The notes below the pieces were generated by a model that did not search any database, was not told the origin of the DNA, and worked only from the letters and a program-made list of their open reading frames with translations. Position numbers and translations under genes: made by a program. A DNA stretch of 42,118 nucleotides from Verrucomicrobiota bacterium. Lineage in GTDB: Bacteria; Verrucomicrobiota; Verrucomicrobiia; Opitutales; UBA2995. The stretch is from contig JAQBYJ010000045.1 of NCBI GenBank assembly GCA_027622555.1, positions 1 to 42,118 of the forward strand. Direction: 5' to 3'. This document shows, piece after piece, positions 26,433 to 35,537 of this stretch. Every line of letters begins with the position of its first letter. The first letter of the stretch is position 1.

Positions 26433-27131
26433 TCAAACCGACCGTTGACCGAATAGAGCGGATCCTACGCGAATACAGGTACTGCCGGCGTCAATGGCAG
26501 CTTCCAAGTCGTTGGACATGCCCATGGATAATTCAGGCAAAATTTGGCCTGTCTTTTCAGTCATGCGATCCCGTAAGTTTCTTAATTCGTTAAAAGCGGT
26601 TTTCGCGGATTCCGTTGTTTCTGGAAGGGGAGCAATGGTCATGAAGCCTTCCACTTTCAAAGATGAAAGGTTCAGGATGGTTTCCAGCTCTTCTTCTGCC
26701 TGTTTGATGGTGAATCCGAATTTCCCGGGATCCTCGCCCGTGTTAACCTGGAGGAGAATCTGTAGCATTTTACCCGTTTCGGCCGCATATTGATTCAAGC
26801 GTCTGGCCAATTTAGTCGAATCTACGCTTTGAATACCATCGAAATATTTTGCTGCCAGTTGCGCTTTGTTGGATTGCAGGTGACCAATGAGTTCCCACCT
26901 CGCGGTGAAATCTGCACGTTGAATTTTCTCAACCCCTTCCTGCACTCTGTTTTCCCCCAACAAGTTAAGTCCATGAGAGACTGCCGTTTTTGCCACGCTT
27001 AATGGGAAAAACTTTGTGACTGCCATAAGCTTAACTTCGCTCAAATTCCTGCTGGCTGCATCACAAGCCAAGGAAATACGTTCATTCAATACTTCGAGAT
27101 TTTGTTCAAATATTTCCGGCGAAAATAACAT
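26433..27131 (-). CDS. yggS: Pyridoxal phosphate homeostasis protein YggS
   Basis: A 232-residue PLP-binding single-domain alanine-racemase-fold protein that buffers PLP and affects amino-acid pools. Visible: LMAVTKFFP with the PLP lysine (about residue 40), LGENRVQEG, WELIGHLQSNKAQLA, LLQVNTGEDPGKFGF, VEGFMTIAPLPE, LSMGMSNDLEAAI and IRVGSALFGQR. It reads divergently from the LysR-type regulator with about 55 bases between the starts. The downstream neighbour begins 61 bases after its stop. Confidence 0.94.
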   Translation of the reverse strand: MLFSPEIFEQNLEVLNERISLACDAASRNLSEVKLMAVTKFFPLSVAKTAVSHGLNLLGENRVQEGVEKIQRADFTARWELIGHLQSNKAQLAAKYFDGIQSVDSTKLARRLNQYAAETGKMLQILLQVNTGEDPGKFGFTIKQAEEELETILNLSSLKVEGFMTIAPLPETTESAKTAFNELRNLRDRMTEKTGQILPELSMGMSNDLEAAIDAGSTCIRVGSALFGQRSV

Positions 27132-27186
27132 AAGAATTCCTACAAATAGATTTGCTTATCAATTAGGTGCGTTTATAGGTCGTTTT

Positions 27187-28092
27187 ATGCATATTGAAAA
27201 TCTAAAGATCTTCTCAGATCTTGTGGAGAGCCAGAATTTCTCTAAGGCTGCTAAATTAAATTCGATAACCCAATCAGCCGTGAGTCAACAGCTACGGGCG
27301 ATGGAAAAGCACTTTAATGTTTTGATAATTGATCGTAGCCAAAAACAGTTTCGACTGACACGGGAAGGACATAAACTCTACGATTCATCCAAGGAAATTC
27401 TTCATCTTTATGAGAAATTGATGAGTGATCTTCAGGAAATGAAGAAGGTCATAAGTGGAAATATTCACATTTCCACGATTTATTCGATAGGTCTTCACGA
27501 GCTCCCTGTTTATATTAAGAATTTTCTCCAGAAATATCCGTCGGTCAATGTCCGTGTAGAGTACAGACGTTCAAACCTGGTGTATGAGGATATTCTGCAC
27601 AACTCAGTTGATTTGGGTTTGGTAGCTTTCCCGAATCGAATGCGTCAATTGGAAGTGATTCCATTTCGGAACGACGAGTTGGTACTCATTTGCAATCCCA
27701 GTCATCCATTAGCCAGCTTGGGTGAGGTGGATATCTCTGATATTAAGGACTGCAAGATCATTGGCTTCGATCCTGACATTCCCACCCGGAAAGCCACGGA
27801 TCAGATTTTCCGTGAGCATAATCTCGATTTGGATCCGATTATGGAATTTGACAACATTGAAACTGTTAAACGAGCTGTGGAAATTGATGCAGGGGTAGCT
27901 ATTGTCCCTCAGGCGACGGTTGTTCAGGAGATCAATCAGGGCACGATTCGTGGCATAAAATTGAAGGGCGATTTTACAAGACCTCTTGCTGTTATCCATA
28001 GAAAGGGGAGGGTGCTAACCCCTGCTATGAGAAAGTTCATTGAAACATTAACGGGACAAGTTTCTGTCACAGACGACGAGGTCGAAGATTAA
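27187..28092 (+). CDS. LysR-family transcriptional regulator
   Basis: 301 residues. The N-terminal winged helix-turn-helix is MHIENLKIFSDLVESQNFSK, then AAKLNSITQSAVSQQLRAME (about residues 15-45). The C-terminal periplasmic-binding-like effector domain includes GNIHISTIYSIGLHELP, DLGLVAFP and AGVAIVPQATV. It resembles the CysB/CbbR branch, but the effector is unknown. The start is set at ATG 27187, because the frame upstream (to 27016) runs back through yggS. Divergent arrangement with yggS suggests that LysR may control that gene or itself through the 55-base gap. The C-terminus ends in an acidic tail (VTDDEVED). Confidence 0.9.
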   Translation: MHIENLKIFSDLVESQNFSKAAKLNSITQSAVSQQLRAMEKHFNVLIIDRSQKQFRLTREGHKLYDSSKEILHLYEKLMSDLQEMKKVISGNIHISTIYSIGLHELPVYIKNFLQKYPSVNVRVEYRRSNLVYEDILHNSVDLGLVAFPNRMRQLEVIPFRNDELVLICNPSHPLASLGEVDISDIKDCKIIGFDPDIPTRKATDQIFREHNLDLDPIMEFDNIETVKRAVEIDAGVAIVPQATVVQEINQGTIRGIKLKGDFTRPLAVIHRKGRVLTPAMRKFIETLTGQVSVTDDEVED

Positions 28093-28202
28093 AAAAGGAG
28101 CGGGAACCATTTTAATTTTCAAGCTTTTTTCCTGGCTTTTCGGCAGCTGGGAAGTCGCATGGGTTTGAAAAATAAAATTCTTCTGAAAAAGCGATATGGA
28201 TT

Positions 28203-28240
28203 TCATCTGATCTCCCAGAAGCCGATTAATCCTCAGATGA
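28203..28240. repeat. Inverted repeat upstream of the ABC genes
   Basis: TCATCTGA (28203-28210) and TCAGATGA (28233-28240) are perfectly complementary arms 22 bases apart in the 233-base gap before the ABC ATPase genes. No T-run follows, so it is not a standard terminator; it may be an operator or leader hairpin. Confidence 0.45.
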
Positions 28241-28325
28241 GATTGTGCGGACGTTTGTTATAAAAAAAGGGATGAATGGAATAAAACTTCCTGGTGCTGA
28301 TAAAAATCTTTCATTTACCAGGACG

Positions 28326-29186
28326 ATGCCTAATCCTTTTCCTATGACTGAAACCCCACTACTCGAGATAGAAGATCTGCGCATAGCCTTTCAATCCAGG
28401 GCAGGTGTGAATGAAGCGGTCAGAGGTATCAGTTTCACCTTAAATGCCGGAGAGACGCTCGCTGTTGTCGGCGAAAGTGGTAGCGGAAAATCCGTGACCG
28501 CACTTTCATTATCAAAACTATTGCCTCCTCCACCTTCCTGTGTCGTTCAAGGTAAGATACGGTTCGAAGGGAACGATTTGCTTAGCTATTCAGAAAAAGA
28601 GCTTCTTAAAATTCGTGGCAAAGAAATTGCCTATATCTTCCAGGAGCCATCTACATCTTTGAACCCGTTTTTCTCAGTCGGCCATCAGATCGCTGAAGCC
28701 ATAAAATTGCACCGACCAGAAGTGAAAGACGTTAAGGAAGAAGTTATTCATGCCTTGGACCTGGTTGGAATTCGCATGCCTGAGAAGCGGTTTAAAGATT
28801 ACCCGCACCAGCTCAGTGGTGGTATGCAGCAACGGGTGATGATTGCGATGGGTTTGAGTTGTCATCCTAAAATCCTGGTAGCGGATGAACCTACCACAGC
28901 CCTGGATGTTACCATTCAGGCTCAAATCATGGACCTGATGCAGGATCTTAAAGAGAAACTAAATATGTCCATCATTCTAATCACACACAATTTTGGAATT
29001 GTTGATGGTTTTGCTGATAAGCTGGTAGTGATGTACCGCGGCAAGATTGTCGAGGCGGGTGAAACCTTTTCGGTGCTTTCCAATCCACAACATCCGTATA
29101 CGAAAGCCCTCATCGCTTGTATTCCTAAACTGGCGGGACGGCGTGAACGTCTTGAAACGATCGACCACTCGCTTCTCGCAGGATAA
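28326..29186 (+). CDS. oppD: Oligopeptide/dipeptide ABC transporter ATPase (OppD/DppD type)
   Basis: A 286-residue ATPase of peptide or nickel importers. Walker A GESGSGKSVTAL, Q-loop YIFQEPSTSLNP, signature LSGGMQQRVMIAMGL, Walker B ILVADEPTTALDVT and switch His ILITHNFG are intact. The Opp-type C-terminus NPQHPYTKALIACIP is present. ATG 28326 (MPNPFPMTETP) has AGGA just upstream; ATG 28344 is equally possible. The partner ATPase follows after four bases. No permease or substrate-binding protein is found in the window, so the rest of the transporter must be encoded elsewhere or share these subunits. Confidence 0.92.
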   Translation: MPNPFPMTETPLLEIEDLRIAFQSRAGVNEAVRGISFTLNAGETLAVVGESGSGKSVTALSLSKLLPPPPSCVVQGKIRFEGNDLLSYSEKELLKIRGKEIAYIFQEPSTSLNPFFSVGHQIAEAIKLHRPEVKDVKEEVIHALDLVGIRMPEKRFKDYPHQLSGGMQQRVMIAMGLSCHPKILVADEPTTALDVTIQAQIMDLMQDLKEKLNMSIILITHNFGIVDGFADKLVVMYRGKIVEAGETFSVLSNPQHPYTKALIACIPKLAGRRERLETIDHSLLAG

Positions 29187-29190
29187 TCCC

Positions 29191-30006
29191 ATGGCATCCT
29201 TAATTGAAGTCAATGACCTTAAGGTCCATTTCCCGTTGAAGGCAGGGTTGTTCCAAAAGCCCCGCCAATTTGTAAAAGCTGTCGACGGAGTGAACTTCGA
29301 AATCGCGGAAGGTAAGACGATCGGGCTGGTCGGCGAAAGTGGAAGTGGAAAAAGTACCATTGGAAAAGCGATCGTCCGCCTGGTTGATCCGACTGCAGGT
29401 TCCGTGAGCTACCGTGGCGAAACCATATCCGCTTTGAACAATGATGATTTCTTTCCTTACCGGAAAAAAATTCAGATGATTTTTCAGGATCCGTATAACT
29501 CATTGAATCCTCGGATGACAATATCAGGAATCATTAGCGAGCCTTTGGATATTCATTTTCCTGAAATGAATCGTTCGGAGAAAGAAGATAAGATTGCCGA
29601 TCTGCTTGTGAAAGTTGGATTGGAGCCCGATTTCCGCAATCGGTACCCGCATCAATTCAGCGGAGGTCAGCGACAGCGCATTGGTATTGCTCGAGCGCTT
29701 TCAGTCGAACCTGATTTTATAATATGCGATGAAGCGGTCAGTGCTTTGGACGTATCTGTTCAGGCTCAAATTATTAACCTTCTGCAAGACGTTCAGGAAG
29801 AATTTAAGCTTACCTACCTGTTTATCGCGCATGATTTGGCTGTAGTTAAACACATCAGCGATTTTGTTTTGGTTATGAATCAAGGTAAGATTGTGGAGCA
29901 AGCCTCGTCGGACGAAATCTACACCAATGCCAAAGATCCCTATACTCAGAAATTACTCGATGCTATTCCGAAGATGCCAACGATTACAGCGGCAGGTTTA
30001 GCCTGA
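29191..30006 (+). CDS. oppF: Oligopeptide/dipeptide ABC transporter ATPase (OppF/DppF type)
   Basis: The second ATPase of the pair, 271 residues. It has the OppF-type N-terminus (VHFPLKAGLFQK, then VKAVDGVNFEI), Walker A GESGSGKSTIGKAIVRL, Q-loop MIFQDPYNSLNPRM, signature FSGGQRQRIGIARAL, Walker B FIICDEAVSALDVSVQAQ, IAHDLAVVKHI and the C-terminal KDPYTQKLLDAIP. ATG 29191 follows an AGGA at about 7 bases. The frame is open back to 29047, but that overlaps oppD and is excluded. It forms the usual heterodimer with the preceding gene. Confidence 0.93.
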   Translation: MASLIEVNDLKVHFPLKAGLFQKPRQFVKAVDGVNFEIAEGKTIGLVGESGSGKSTIGKAIVRLVDPTAGSVSYRGETISALNNDDFFPYRKKIQMIFQDPYNSLNPRMTISGIISEPLDIHFPEMNRSEKEDKIADLLVKVGLEPDFRNRYPHQFSGGQRQRIGIARALSVEPDFIICDEAVSALDVSVQAQIINLLQDVQEEFKLTYLFIAHDLAVVKHISDFVLVMNQGKIVEQASSDEIYTNAKDPYTQKLLDAIPKMPTITAAGLA

Positions 30007-30054
30007 CTATTTCTTTGGTTGGTAATCCAGCTCTCTTAATTTTGAATTAAATCG

Positions 30055-31272
30055 ATGTCATTGGAATTGATTAATCAACCAGCGGTTGACCCTGGTTTAT
30101 TTCCTCTTGATCCAGAGATCACTTTTTTAAATCACGGATCTTTTGGCTGTTGCCCACTAGCTGTTCTACAGTATCAACAGGAGCTTCGATTGCGTCTTGA
30201 ACGACAACCGGTTCAGTTTCTTCTACGTGAACTTGAGTCGCTTCTCGATGAAGCCCGTAATTCATTGTCAGCATTTGTGGGTGCTCGAGCAGATGATTTG
30301 GTTTTCGTCAATAATGCTACAACCGGCGTCAATACAGTTCTTCGATCCCTTGAGTTCAAGCCTGGCGATGAGTTGCTGGTAAGTAATCACGGATACAACG
30401 CCTGCAGGAATGCACTTCAATTTGTAGCAGAGAAAAATGGGGCAAAAGTAGTCGTTGTTGAATTCCCGTTTCCTCTGGAGTCTCCCGATGAGATAACTAA
30501 AGCGGTTCTTGAAAAGGTGACAGATAAAACCCGTCTGCTTCTCATCGATCATATCACAAGTCCTACTGGGCTCGTTCTTCCAATCGAGGGAATAATCGAT
30601 CAATTAAATCAACGCGGCATCGATACGATGGTTGATGGTGCACATGCCCCAGGAATGATTCCATTGAATCTGAATAAACTTGGGGCTGCTTATTATTCAG
30701 GCAATTGCCATAAGTGGATATGTGCTCCCAAAGGCTCCGGATTTCTTCATGTACGGGAAGACCTGCAAGAGGCAATTCGACCTCTCACTATTAGTCACGG
30801 CGCCAATTCGCCGAGAACGGATCGGTCTCGATTTCAACTTGAGTTTGGCTGGATGGGTACGAGCGACCCAACTGTCATGTTATCGGTACCCACGGCAATA
30901 GAATACATGAGGAGTCTCCTGCCAGGTGGATGGGTTGAGATCATGGAGCGAAATCGAAAACTTGCTCTGGCTGCCAGAAAGGAAATTTGCCTGACATTCA
31001 ATCAGCCCTTACCATCACCCGATTGCATGATCGGCTCACTTGCTTCGATTCAACTTCAAGATTCGAAAGAAACTGATTCCGTGCTTGCGCGGAATCAGTC
31101 TACCAAATGGCAAAATGAATTGATTGCCAGGTGTAAAGTGGAAGTGCCGATAGTTCCCTGGCCAGCTCATCCTAAACGCCTGGTACGAATCTCAGCCCAG
31201 GTTTACAATTTCATGGCTCAATATGAATTATTGGCAGAGGGACTAAAGGAACTTTACGACAACCAGATATAG
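30055..31272 (+). CDS. Aminotransferase class V (isopenicillin-N epimerase-like)
   Basis: A 405-residue PLP enzyme. FLNHGSFGCCPLAVLQYQ at the N-terminus, FVNNATTGVNTVLR, LLIDHITSPTGLVLPI, VDGAHAPGMIPLNLNKLGA and the PLP lysine in NCHKWICAPKGSGFL define the CefD/isopenicillin-epimerase-like branch, which also includes hercynylcysteine lyase-like enzymes. The real substrate in this organism is unknown; no beta-lactam or ergothioneine genes are nearby. Its start lies 48 bases after oppF, so it may belong to the same transcript, which would fit a role in using imported peptides or amino acids. It ends 6 bases from the convergent peptidase gene. Confidence 0.85.
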   Translation: MSLELINQPAVDPGLFPLDPEITFLNHGSFGCCPLAVLQYQQELRLRLERQPVQFLLRELESLLDEARNSLSAFVGARADDLVFVNNATTGVNTVLRSLEFKPGDELLVSNHGYNACRNALQFVAEKNGAKVVVVEFPFPLESPDEITKAVLEKVTDKTRLLLIDHITSPTGLVLPIEGIIDQLNQRGIDTMVDGAHAPGMIPLNLNKLGAAYYSGNCHKWICAPKGSGFLHVREDLQEAIRPLTISHGANSPRTDRSRFQLEFGWMGTSDPTVMLSVPTAIEYMRSLLPGGWVEIMERNRKLALAARKEICLTFNQPLPSPDCMIGSLASIQLQDSKETDSVLARNQSTKWQNELIARCKVEVPIVPWPAHPKRLVRISAQVYNFMAQYELLAEGLKELYDNQI

Positions 31273-31278
31273 GAATTA

Positions 31279-32451
31279 TCAGTCTGATTGACGATGGTGT
31301 CTTTTGAGTAGCGCACGCATTTGATCGTGGGGCAGAGCGATTACATTGTGGTTATCCCGACCGGTCATTGTTTCAGCTGCCACCAGGGCATTGATTATTG
31401 CCTCTTCTGTAGCCAAAGCCACGGCCGAGAATAATCCACTGATGTGTTCGTTCGAAAGTACCGCTACCTTGTCCACGCCTTTTTCAGAATCCGCGGCATC
31501 TGCGTTTGCGGTCGAGAAAGCTATAAAAATATCGCCAGAGCCATTCCCCGAGGTGGCTCCCGTTCGTGCCATACCAAGGCTAACTCGCGTTGCTAACCGC
31601 TTCAATTGAATAGGCAGTAGGGGAGCATCCGTAGCCACCACCGCGATCATTGATCCGGTTTCCTTATATAAATCACGTCCATCCGTGTAAGGTGCATTTT
31701 CGGTTAACGTTTTGCCAATTGGAATCCCTGCTATGCTTAGTTGGTGTCTTCTTCCAAAATTTGCTTGTACCAGAACTCCAACCACGAAGGTCCCTGCGCC
31801 CGTTTTCATTATTCTCGAAGCGGTTCCGGTGCCGCCTTTAAACTCGTAACACACCATGCCGGTACCGCCGCCGACATTTCCCTCTGCTATCGGACCCGAC
31901 TTGGCGGATTCCAGGGCATTCGCTACTTGAGGATAGCCAACATGGAACCCATTAATGTCATTTAAAAAACCATCCCAGGTTTCTCCCACTACCGGCAGAG
32001 ACCAGGTCCCCTCATACCTGTCTTGCGAAACTTGCCATTTTATAACGGCCTCATGCACCGAACCCACGCTGTGAGTATTGGTGATCATGACAGGACCCTC
32101 CAGATAACCCGATTCATTGACCCAGGCCAAACCGGTCATTTCGCCATTACCATTTAAAACAAAGGATCCGGCAAAGACAGATTCGTTCGACGATTTGCCT
32201 CGTGGAAACACGGCGGTTACTCCGGTGCGGACCGGGCCCTTACCGACAACCAGTTTTCCTTCGCCTTGAATAACGGTCGAGTAACCTACCTCTACGCCAG
32301 CAACGTCGGTTATGGAATTGAGCTCGCCGGGAATACCTTCGAAAGAGATACCCAGATCCCGGGCGCGTGGCTTTGAATGGGCAATTTGAAAAACCAAAAA
32401 AGTGGTCGTCAAAATGACCGATGTTTTAAACAGCTTTGAAAGAAAGTTCAT
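31279..32451 (-). CDS. P1-family N-terminal-nucleophile peptidase (DmpA/ beta-peptidyl aminopeptidase type)
   Basis: About 390 residues, with an N-terminal signal peptide (MNFLSKLFKTSVILTTTF). DmpA enzymes are made as a precursor that cuts itself before a Ser, which becomes the nucleophile. The corresponding site is TGATSGNGSGDIFIAFS (Ser about residue 305 from this start). VGGGTGMVCYEFKGGTGTAS and NALVAAETMTGRDNHNVIAL are further family blocks. Substrates are D-amino-acid or beta-peptide amides in known members. I place the start at ATG 32451; an ATG at 32484, three bases after the upstream lipoprotein stop, would add 11 residues and imply tight coupling. Export suggests periplasmic peptide processing. 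Confidence 0.87.
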   Translation of the reverse strand: MNFLSKLFKTSVILTTTFLVFQIAHSKPRARDLGISFEGIPGELNSITDVAGVEVGYSTVIQGEGKLVVGKGPVRTGVTAVFPRGKSSNESVFAGSFVLNGNGEMTGLAWVNESGYLEGPVMITNTHSVGSVHEAVIKWQVSQDRYEGTWSLPVVGETWDGFLNDINGFHVGYPQVANALESAKSGPIAEGNVGGGTGMVCYEFKGGTGTASRIMKTGAGTFVVGVLVQANFGRRHQLSIAGIPIGKTLTENAPYTDGRDLYKETGSMIAVVATDAPLLPIQLKRLATRVSLGMARTGATSGNGSGDIFIAFSTANADAADSEKGVDKVAVLSNEHISGLFSAVALATEEAIINALVAAETMTGRDNHNVIALPHDQMRALLKRHHRQSD

Positions 32452-32487
32452 GGTTGAGGGGGAATCCTCGTTGTGGGCTCTCATTTA

Positions 32488-33342
32488 TTATAGAGTAGGA
32501 AAGTCCACTTTAAGTTTACTGAGCAAATCTTCCTTGGTTCCGTTAAACAAATACATCTTTCCGCGAATGGTTTTGGATTCCGTTGGTTTCAGTGGACCCA
32601 CACGTATGGATAAGTGCATGCACTTCCATGGATTGTGTCCCTGGGCGGTCAGGAAATCTTCCCAAACGATGGCCATGGTTTGACTTCTGTCCTCTGATTC
32701 ACGAACCAGAACACCGGCGTATGCATCGCGTTTTGAAGTGGGCCATTTTTGGTACCATACGAATTGTCCATCATCTCGTTCTTTTTTCCAGCTCGCCACC
32801 GAATTCATCCATTGGTGGTTAAAATGGATTTCTCGGGGGGCGTCTCCTGCCAGTAAATCCAATCCTTGTTCGCCGATAAAATAGGTGTGATCATGGCCGT
32901 CATCGAGAAAGTTGTTGTTCGGGACAGCGTCTGTTTTTTTCGGTCCATCAAAACCTGGATTGAAACAGGGAATGATACCTGCAATATCCGGCCAGTCGCG
33001 ATCCGTGGTGTTGGTAACGGTTAATTTCAGTTCTGCACCATCCTCAACCGCGGTCGCTGATAGAGAAAACCAGTCATTCGTGGTCTTGGCCAAACTCCCG
33101 TCTGAATCCAAGTCCCATTTCCAGTCGGAAGCTCCACCTTTGTGTTCCCCCTTATGAACACTATCGAAAAGCGTCCATTCGTAGAACCAGAGATAAGCAT
33201 ACAGCCCAGCGTCGTTTGGCGACGTAAGTTTCACGCCGCGATCCCAAATAGTTAAGTCCATTTTTTCGGAGATTGGTTTAGCGCACCCGGTAAAGAGTAA
33301 CGCGAAGATAGTAAAGACAGGGAGAAGTTTTTGTAAGTGCAT
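32488..33342 (-). CDS. Putative lipoprotein, function unknown
   Basis: 284 residues with a lipoprotein signal (MHLQKLLPVFTIFALLFTGC), the lipid-bearing Cys probably at residue 20. The rest is a mixed beta-rich domain with many aromatic residues (LYAYLWFYEWTLFDSVHKGE, WKWDLDSDGS, HFNHQWMNS). I know no named family for it, although the look recalls carbohydrate-associated proteins of Planctomycetota and Verrucomicrobiota. It is upstream of the DmpA-type peptidase gene on the same strand (stop and possible start three bases apart) and diverges from the sulfatase. Confidence 0.7.
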   Translation of the reverse strand: MHLQKLLPVFTIFALLFTGCAKPISEKMDLTIWDRGVKLTSPNDAGLYAYLWFYEWTLFDSVHKGEHKGGASDWKWDLDSDGSLAKTTNDWFSLSATAVEDGAELKLTVTNTTDRDWPDIAGIIPCFNPGFDGPKKTDAVPNNNFLDDGHDHTYFIGEQGLDLLAGDAPREIHFNHQWMNSVASWKKERDDGQFVWYQKWPTSKRDAYAGVLVRESEDRSQTMAIVWEDFLTAQGHNPWKCMHLSIRVGPLKPTESKTIRGKMYLFNGTKEDLLSKLKVDFPTL

Positions 33343-33468
33343 AACAAAATCGATCCACCCATCATACTACCTGATTTTATAAGCTCAACTGGAAACAGAG
33401 ATTTGCGCTTCCCTGAATAAAAATGACCGTCTATAACCATCTGCTCAGGATCCATTACCTCTAACCTT

Positions 33469-34917
33469 ATGAAGTTTGCCACATTTCTTTCTCTTTTCTC
33501 CATCTCCCTTTTCCTTTTCAGCCCTTTATTGGCTCAAACCGGAAAGCCCAACATTCTCATGATCGTCTCGGACGACCAGGGATACCACGACCTTGGGTTA
33601 ATAAATCCTGAGATCATTACACCGAATCTCGATCGACTCGCCACGGAGGGAACGCGATTAACCAGCTTCTATGTTGCCTGGCCGGCGTGCACGCCTTCGA
33701 GAGGAGCTTTTTTATCGGGCCGATATCCTCAGCGCAATGGGATCTACGATATGATTCGAAATGAGGCACCCGACTACGGGTATCGATACAAAAATGAAGA
33801 ATACTCGGTTACCTGGGAACGCATAGGCGGTATGGATACGCGCGAAGTTTTATTGCCTGCCATGTTAAAGCCCCAAGGGTACAAGTCGGGTATTTATGGG
33901 AAGTGGGACTTGGGCATCAGTAAACGGTTTCTTCCACAGGCCAAAGGTTTCGATGACTTTTATGGATTAGTAAACACCGGCATCGATTACTACACGCATG
34001 AGCGATATGGAGTTCACAGTATGTATCGAAACAACGAGCGGACAGAAGAAGATCGTGGAACCTACGCTACCTACTTGTTCGAACGGGAAGCTTTAAAGTT
34101 TTTGGATAAATACGCCGGTGAAGATCCATTCTTTTTGTATGTCCCCTTCAACGCTCCTCATGGATCTTCAGCTCTGGATTCGAAGATTCGGGGCACGGTG
34201 CAAGCTCCTCCTGAATTTGAGGCCATGTACCCGGCGGTTAAACAGGACTATGAAGAAGGTTCCCGCTATGGAAAGAAGGACTTGGTCCCGTCTAAGGGAA
34301 AACGCTACCGCGATTATCGGGCGGCTGTAACCTGTATGGATGCCTCCATCGGGAAGTTTTTAAGCGTTCTGGATGAGAAAGGATTGGCGGAAAACACGAT
34401 TGTTATTTTCTTTTCGGACAACGGAGGAAGCGGCGGTGCCAACAACGGGGTGCTTCGCGGTCACAAATCAGACACTTGGGATGGAGGTGTTCGAGTACTT
34501 TCCTTGGTTCGTTGGCCCGGTGGAGGCATTCCCGCCGGAGTTGAGAACGATGCGTTTCTTTCGAGTATGGAGATATTTCCAAGCCTGGCAGCTGCTACTG
34601 GCGCCGAACTTCCGCAGAATGTCATCATTGATGGTTACAACTGGTGGTCGACCTTGCGTGGAGAAACCGAGAGCCCGAGAAAGGATCTGTTCTGGAAACG
34701 GCAAAATCGATTGGGAGCGCGTGTTGGAAACTGGAAGTGGGTGGATATGGAAGGAAAGTCCGGCGGCCTCTTTGATCTTTCCAAAGATATCGGCGAGAGA
34801 ATTGATCTTTCCGAGAAACGTCCAGAAGTCCTTTCCATGGTTAAAGCAAAATTCGACGCCTGGTATCAGGAAACGATGATTGATGCTGAACCCCGAGGGC
34901 CGTTTAAGGATTTTTAG
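33469..34917 (+). CDS. Exported sulfatase (arylsulfatase family, formylglycine type)
   Basis: A 482-residue S1-type sulfatase with a signal peptide (MKFATFLSLFSISLFLFSPLL, cut here for length, ending LAQT). NILMIVSDDQGYHDLG gives metal ligands, and CTPSRGAFLSGRYPQR is the C-x-P-S-R site whose Cys74 is oxidised to formylglycine by a separate maturase. YGKWDLG and FFSDNGGSGGANNG supply the remaining active-site residues. It probably removes sulfate from marine polysaccharides; substrate class cannot be deduced. No formylglycine-generating or anaerobic maturase gene is in the window. It diverges from the lipoprotein gene. Confidence 0.92.
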   Translation: MKFATFLSLFSISLFLFSPLLAQTGKPNILMIVSDDQGYHDLGLINPEIITPNLDRLATEGTRLTSFYVAWPACTPSRGAFLSGRYPQRNGIYDMIRNEAPDYGYRYKNEEYSVTWERIGGMDTREVLLPAMLKPQGYKSGIYGKWDLGISKRFLPQAKGFDDFYGLVNTGIDYYTHERYGVHSMYRNNERTEEDRGTYATYLFEREALKFLDKYAGEDPFFLYVPFNAPHGSSALDSKIRGTVQAPPEFEAMYPAVKQDYEEGSRYGKKDLVPSKGKRYRDYRAAVTCMDASIGKFLSVLDEKGLAENTIVIFFSDNGGSGGANNGVLRGHKSDTWDGGVRVLSLVRWPGGGIPAGVENDAFLSSMEIFPSLAAATGAELPQNVIIDGYNWWSTLRGETESPRKDLFWKRQNRLGARVGNWKWVDMEGKSGGLFDLSKDIGERIDLSEKRPEVLSMVKAKFDAWYQETMIDAEPRGPFKDF

Positions 34918-34985
34918 TATGGCACTTTCCAAGTGGACACTTCGATGAGTTGGAACTGTTTCTGCCGGAAAACAAAACTACCTTG

Positions 34986-35537
34986 TTAAAATTCCTCAGC
35001 GGTCCGGGTAACGATCCCGCCGACCATTGAGAAATCATCCTCAGTTCCAAGGACCTTGTCCGGACCGGCAGAGTAAATAGCCACTTTCTCGGCTGATATC
35101 AAATGGAAGAACAGGGGCGAACCCCAGCGATCGACAATCAAACCTTCCTCGTTGAACAGTTTGTGGTCTTTGGGAAGAACGGCGAGGGCGATGTGTTTTT
35201 CACCCCTCAGTGCGGCGGCGACATCTGCGTTGGAGGAAAAGTTTCGGGCATCCATCCCCTTGGCCAAGGTTCGATAATTACCAATCAAGGAGTTCACTTT
35301 TTGAAGATCGTTTTCCGGTTTCCCCGAGCCATATCCTTCAAGAATAGCCACTCCCATGAAGTTGGATGGTGCTGGTACCTTGAGTGCAGAACCTCTTTGT
35401 TCCTCCGTCGGACCCGATGCTGAGGATGGTACCTCCGGTTGCTCCACTTCTTGGTCTCGGTTCCGCGTCTGCAGAAACCAGTAAGCGATGGCAACGCATC
35501 CAAGTATGAGTAAACCAAACTTCCAGTTCCCTTTCAC
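34986..35537 (-). CDS. Small membrane-anchored pseudopilin-like protein
   Basis: 183 residues from the GTG at 35537, which overlaps the stop of the upstream DUF1501 gene by one base (TAGTG), a coupled start. One membrane segment lies at about residues 5-22 (KFGLLILGCVAIAYWFLQ), then a linker rich in Pro, Ser and Glu. A C-terminal domain contains VDRWGSPLFFHLISAEKVAI and SAGPDKVLGTEDDF, resembling the C-terminal half of GspG-type pseudopilins (calcium loop region). No prepilin leader cleavage site is visible, so it may use the fold for another purpose. The reading frame continues upstream to 35648 inside DUF1501 and is excluded. Its job is inferred from the operon with DUF1800 and DUF1501. Confidence 0.65.
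   Translation of the reverse strand: MKGNWKFGLLILGCVAIAYWFLQTRNRDQEVEQPEVPSSASGPTEEQRGSALKVPAPSNFMGVAILEGYGSGKPENDLQKVNSLIGNYRTLAKGMDARNFSSNADVAAALRGEKHIALAVLPKDHKLFNEEGLIVDRWGSPLFFHLISAEKVAIYSAGPDKVLGTEDDFSMVGGIVTRTAEEF

Noticed and set aside
34918..34985. Possible terminator between the sulfatase and the pseudopilin-like gene
   Set aside because: CACTT/AAGTG near 34922-34934 forms only a five-base stem with no T-run.
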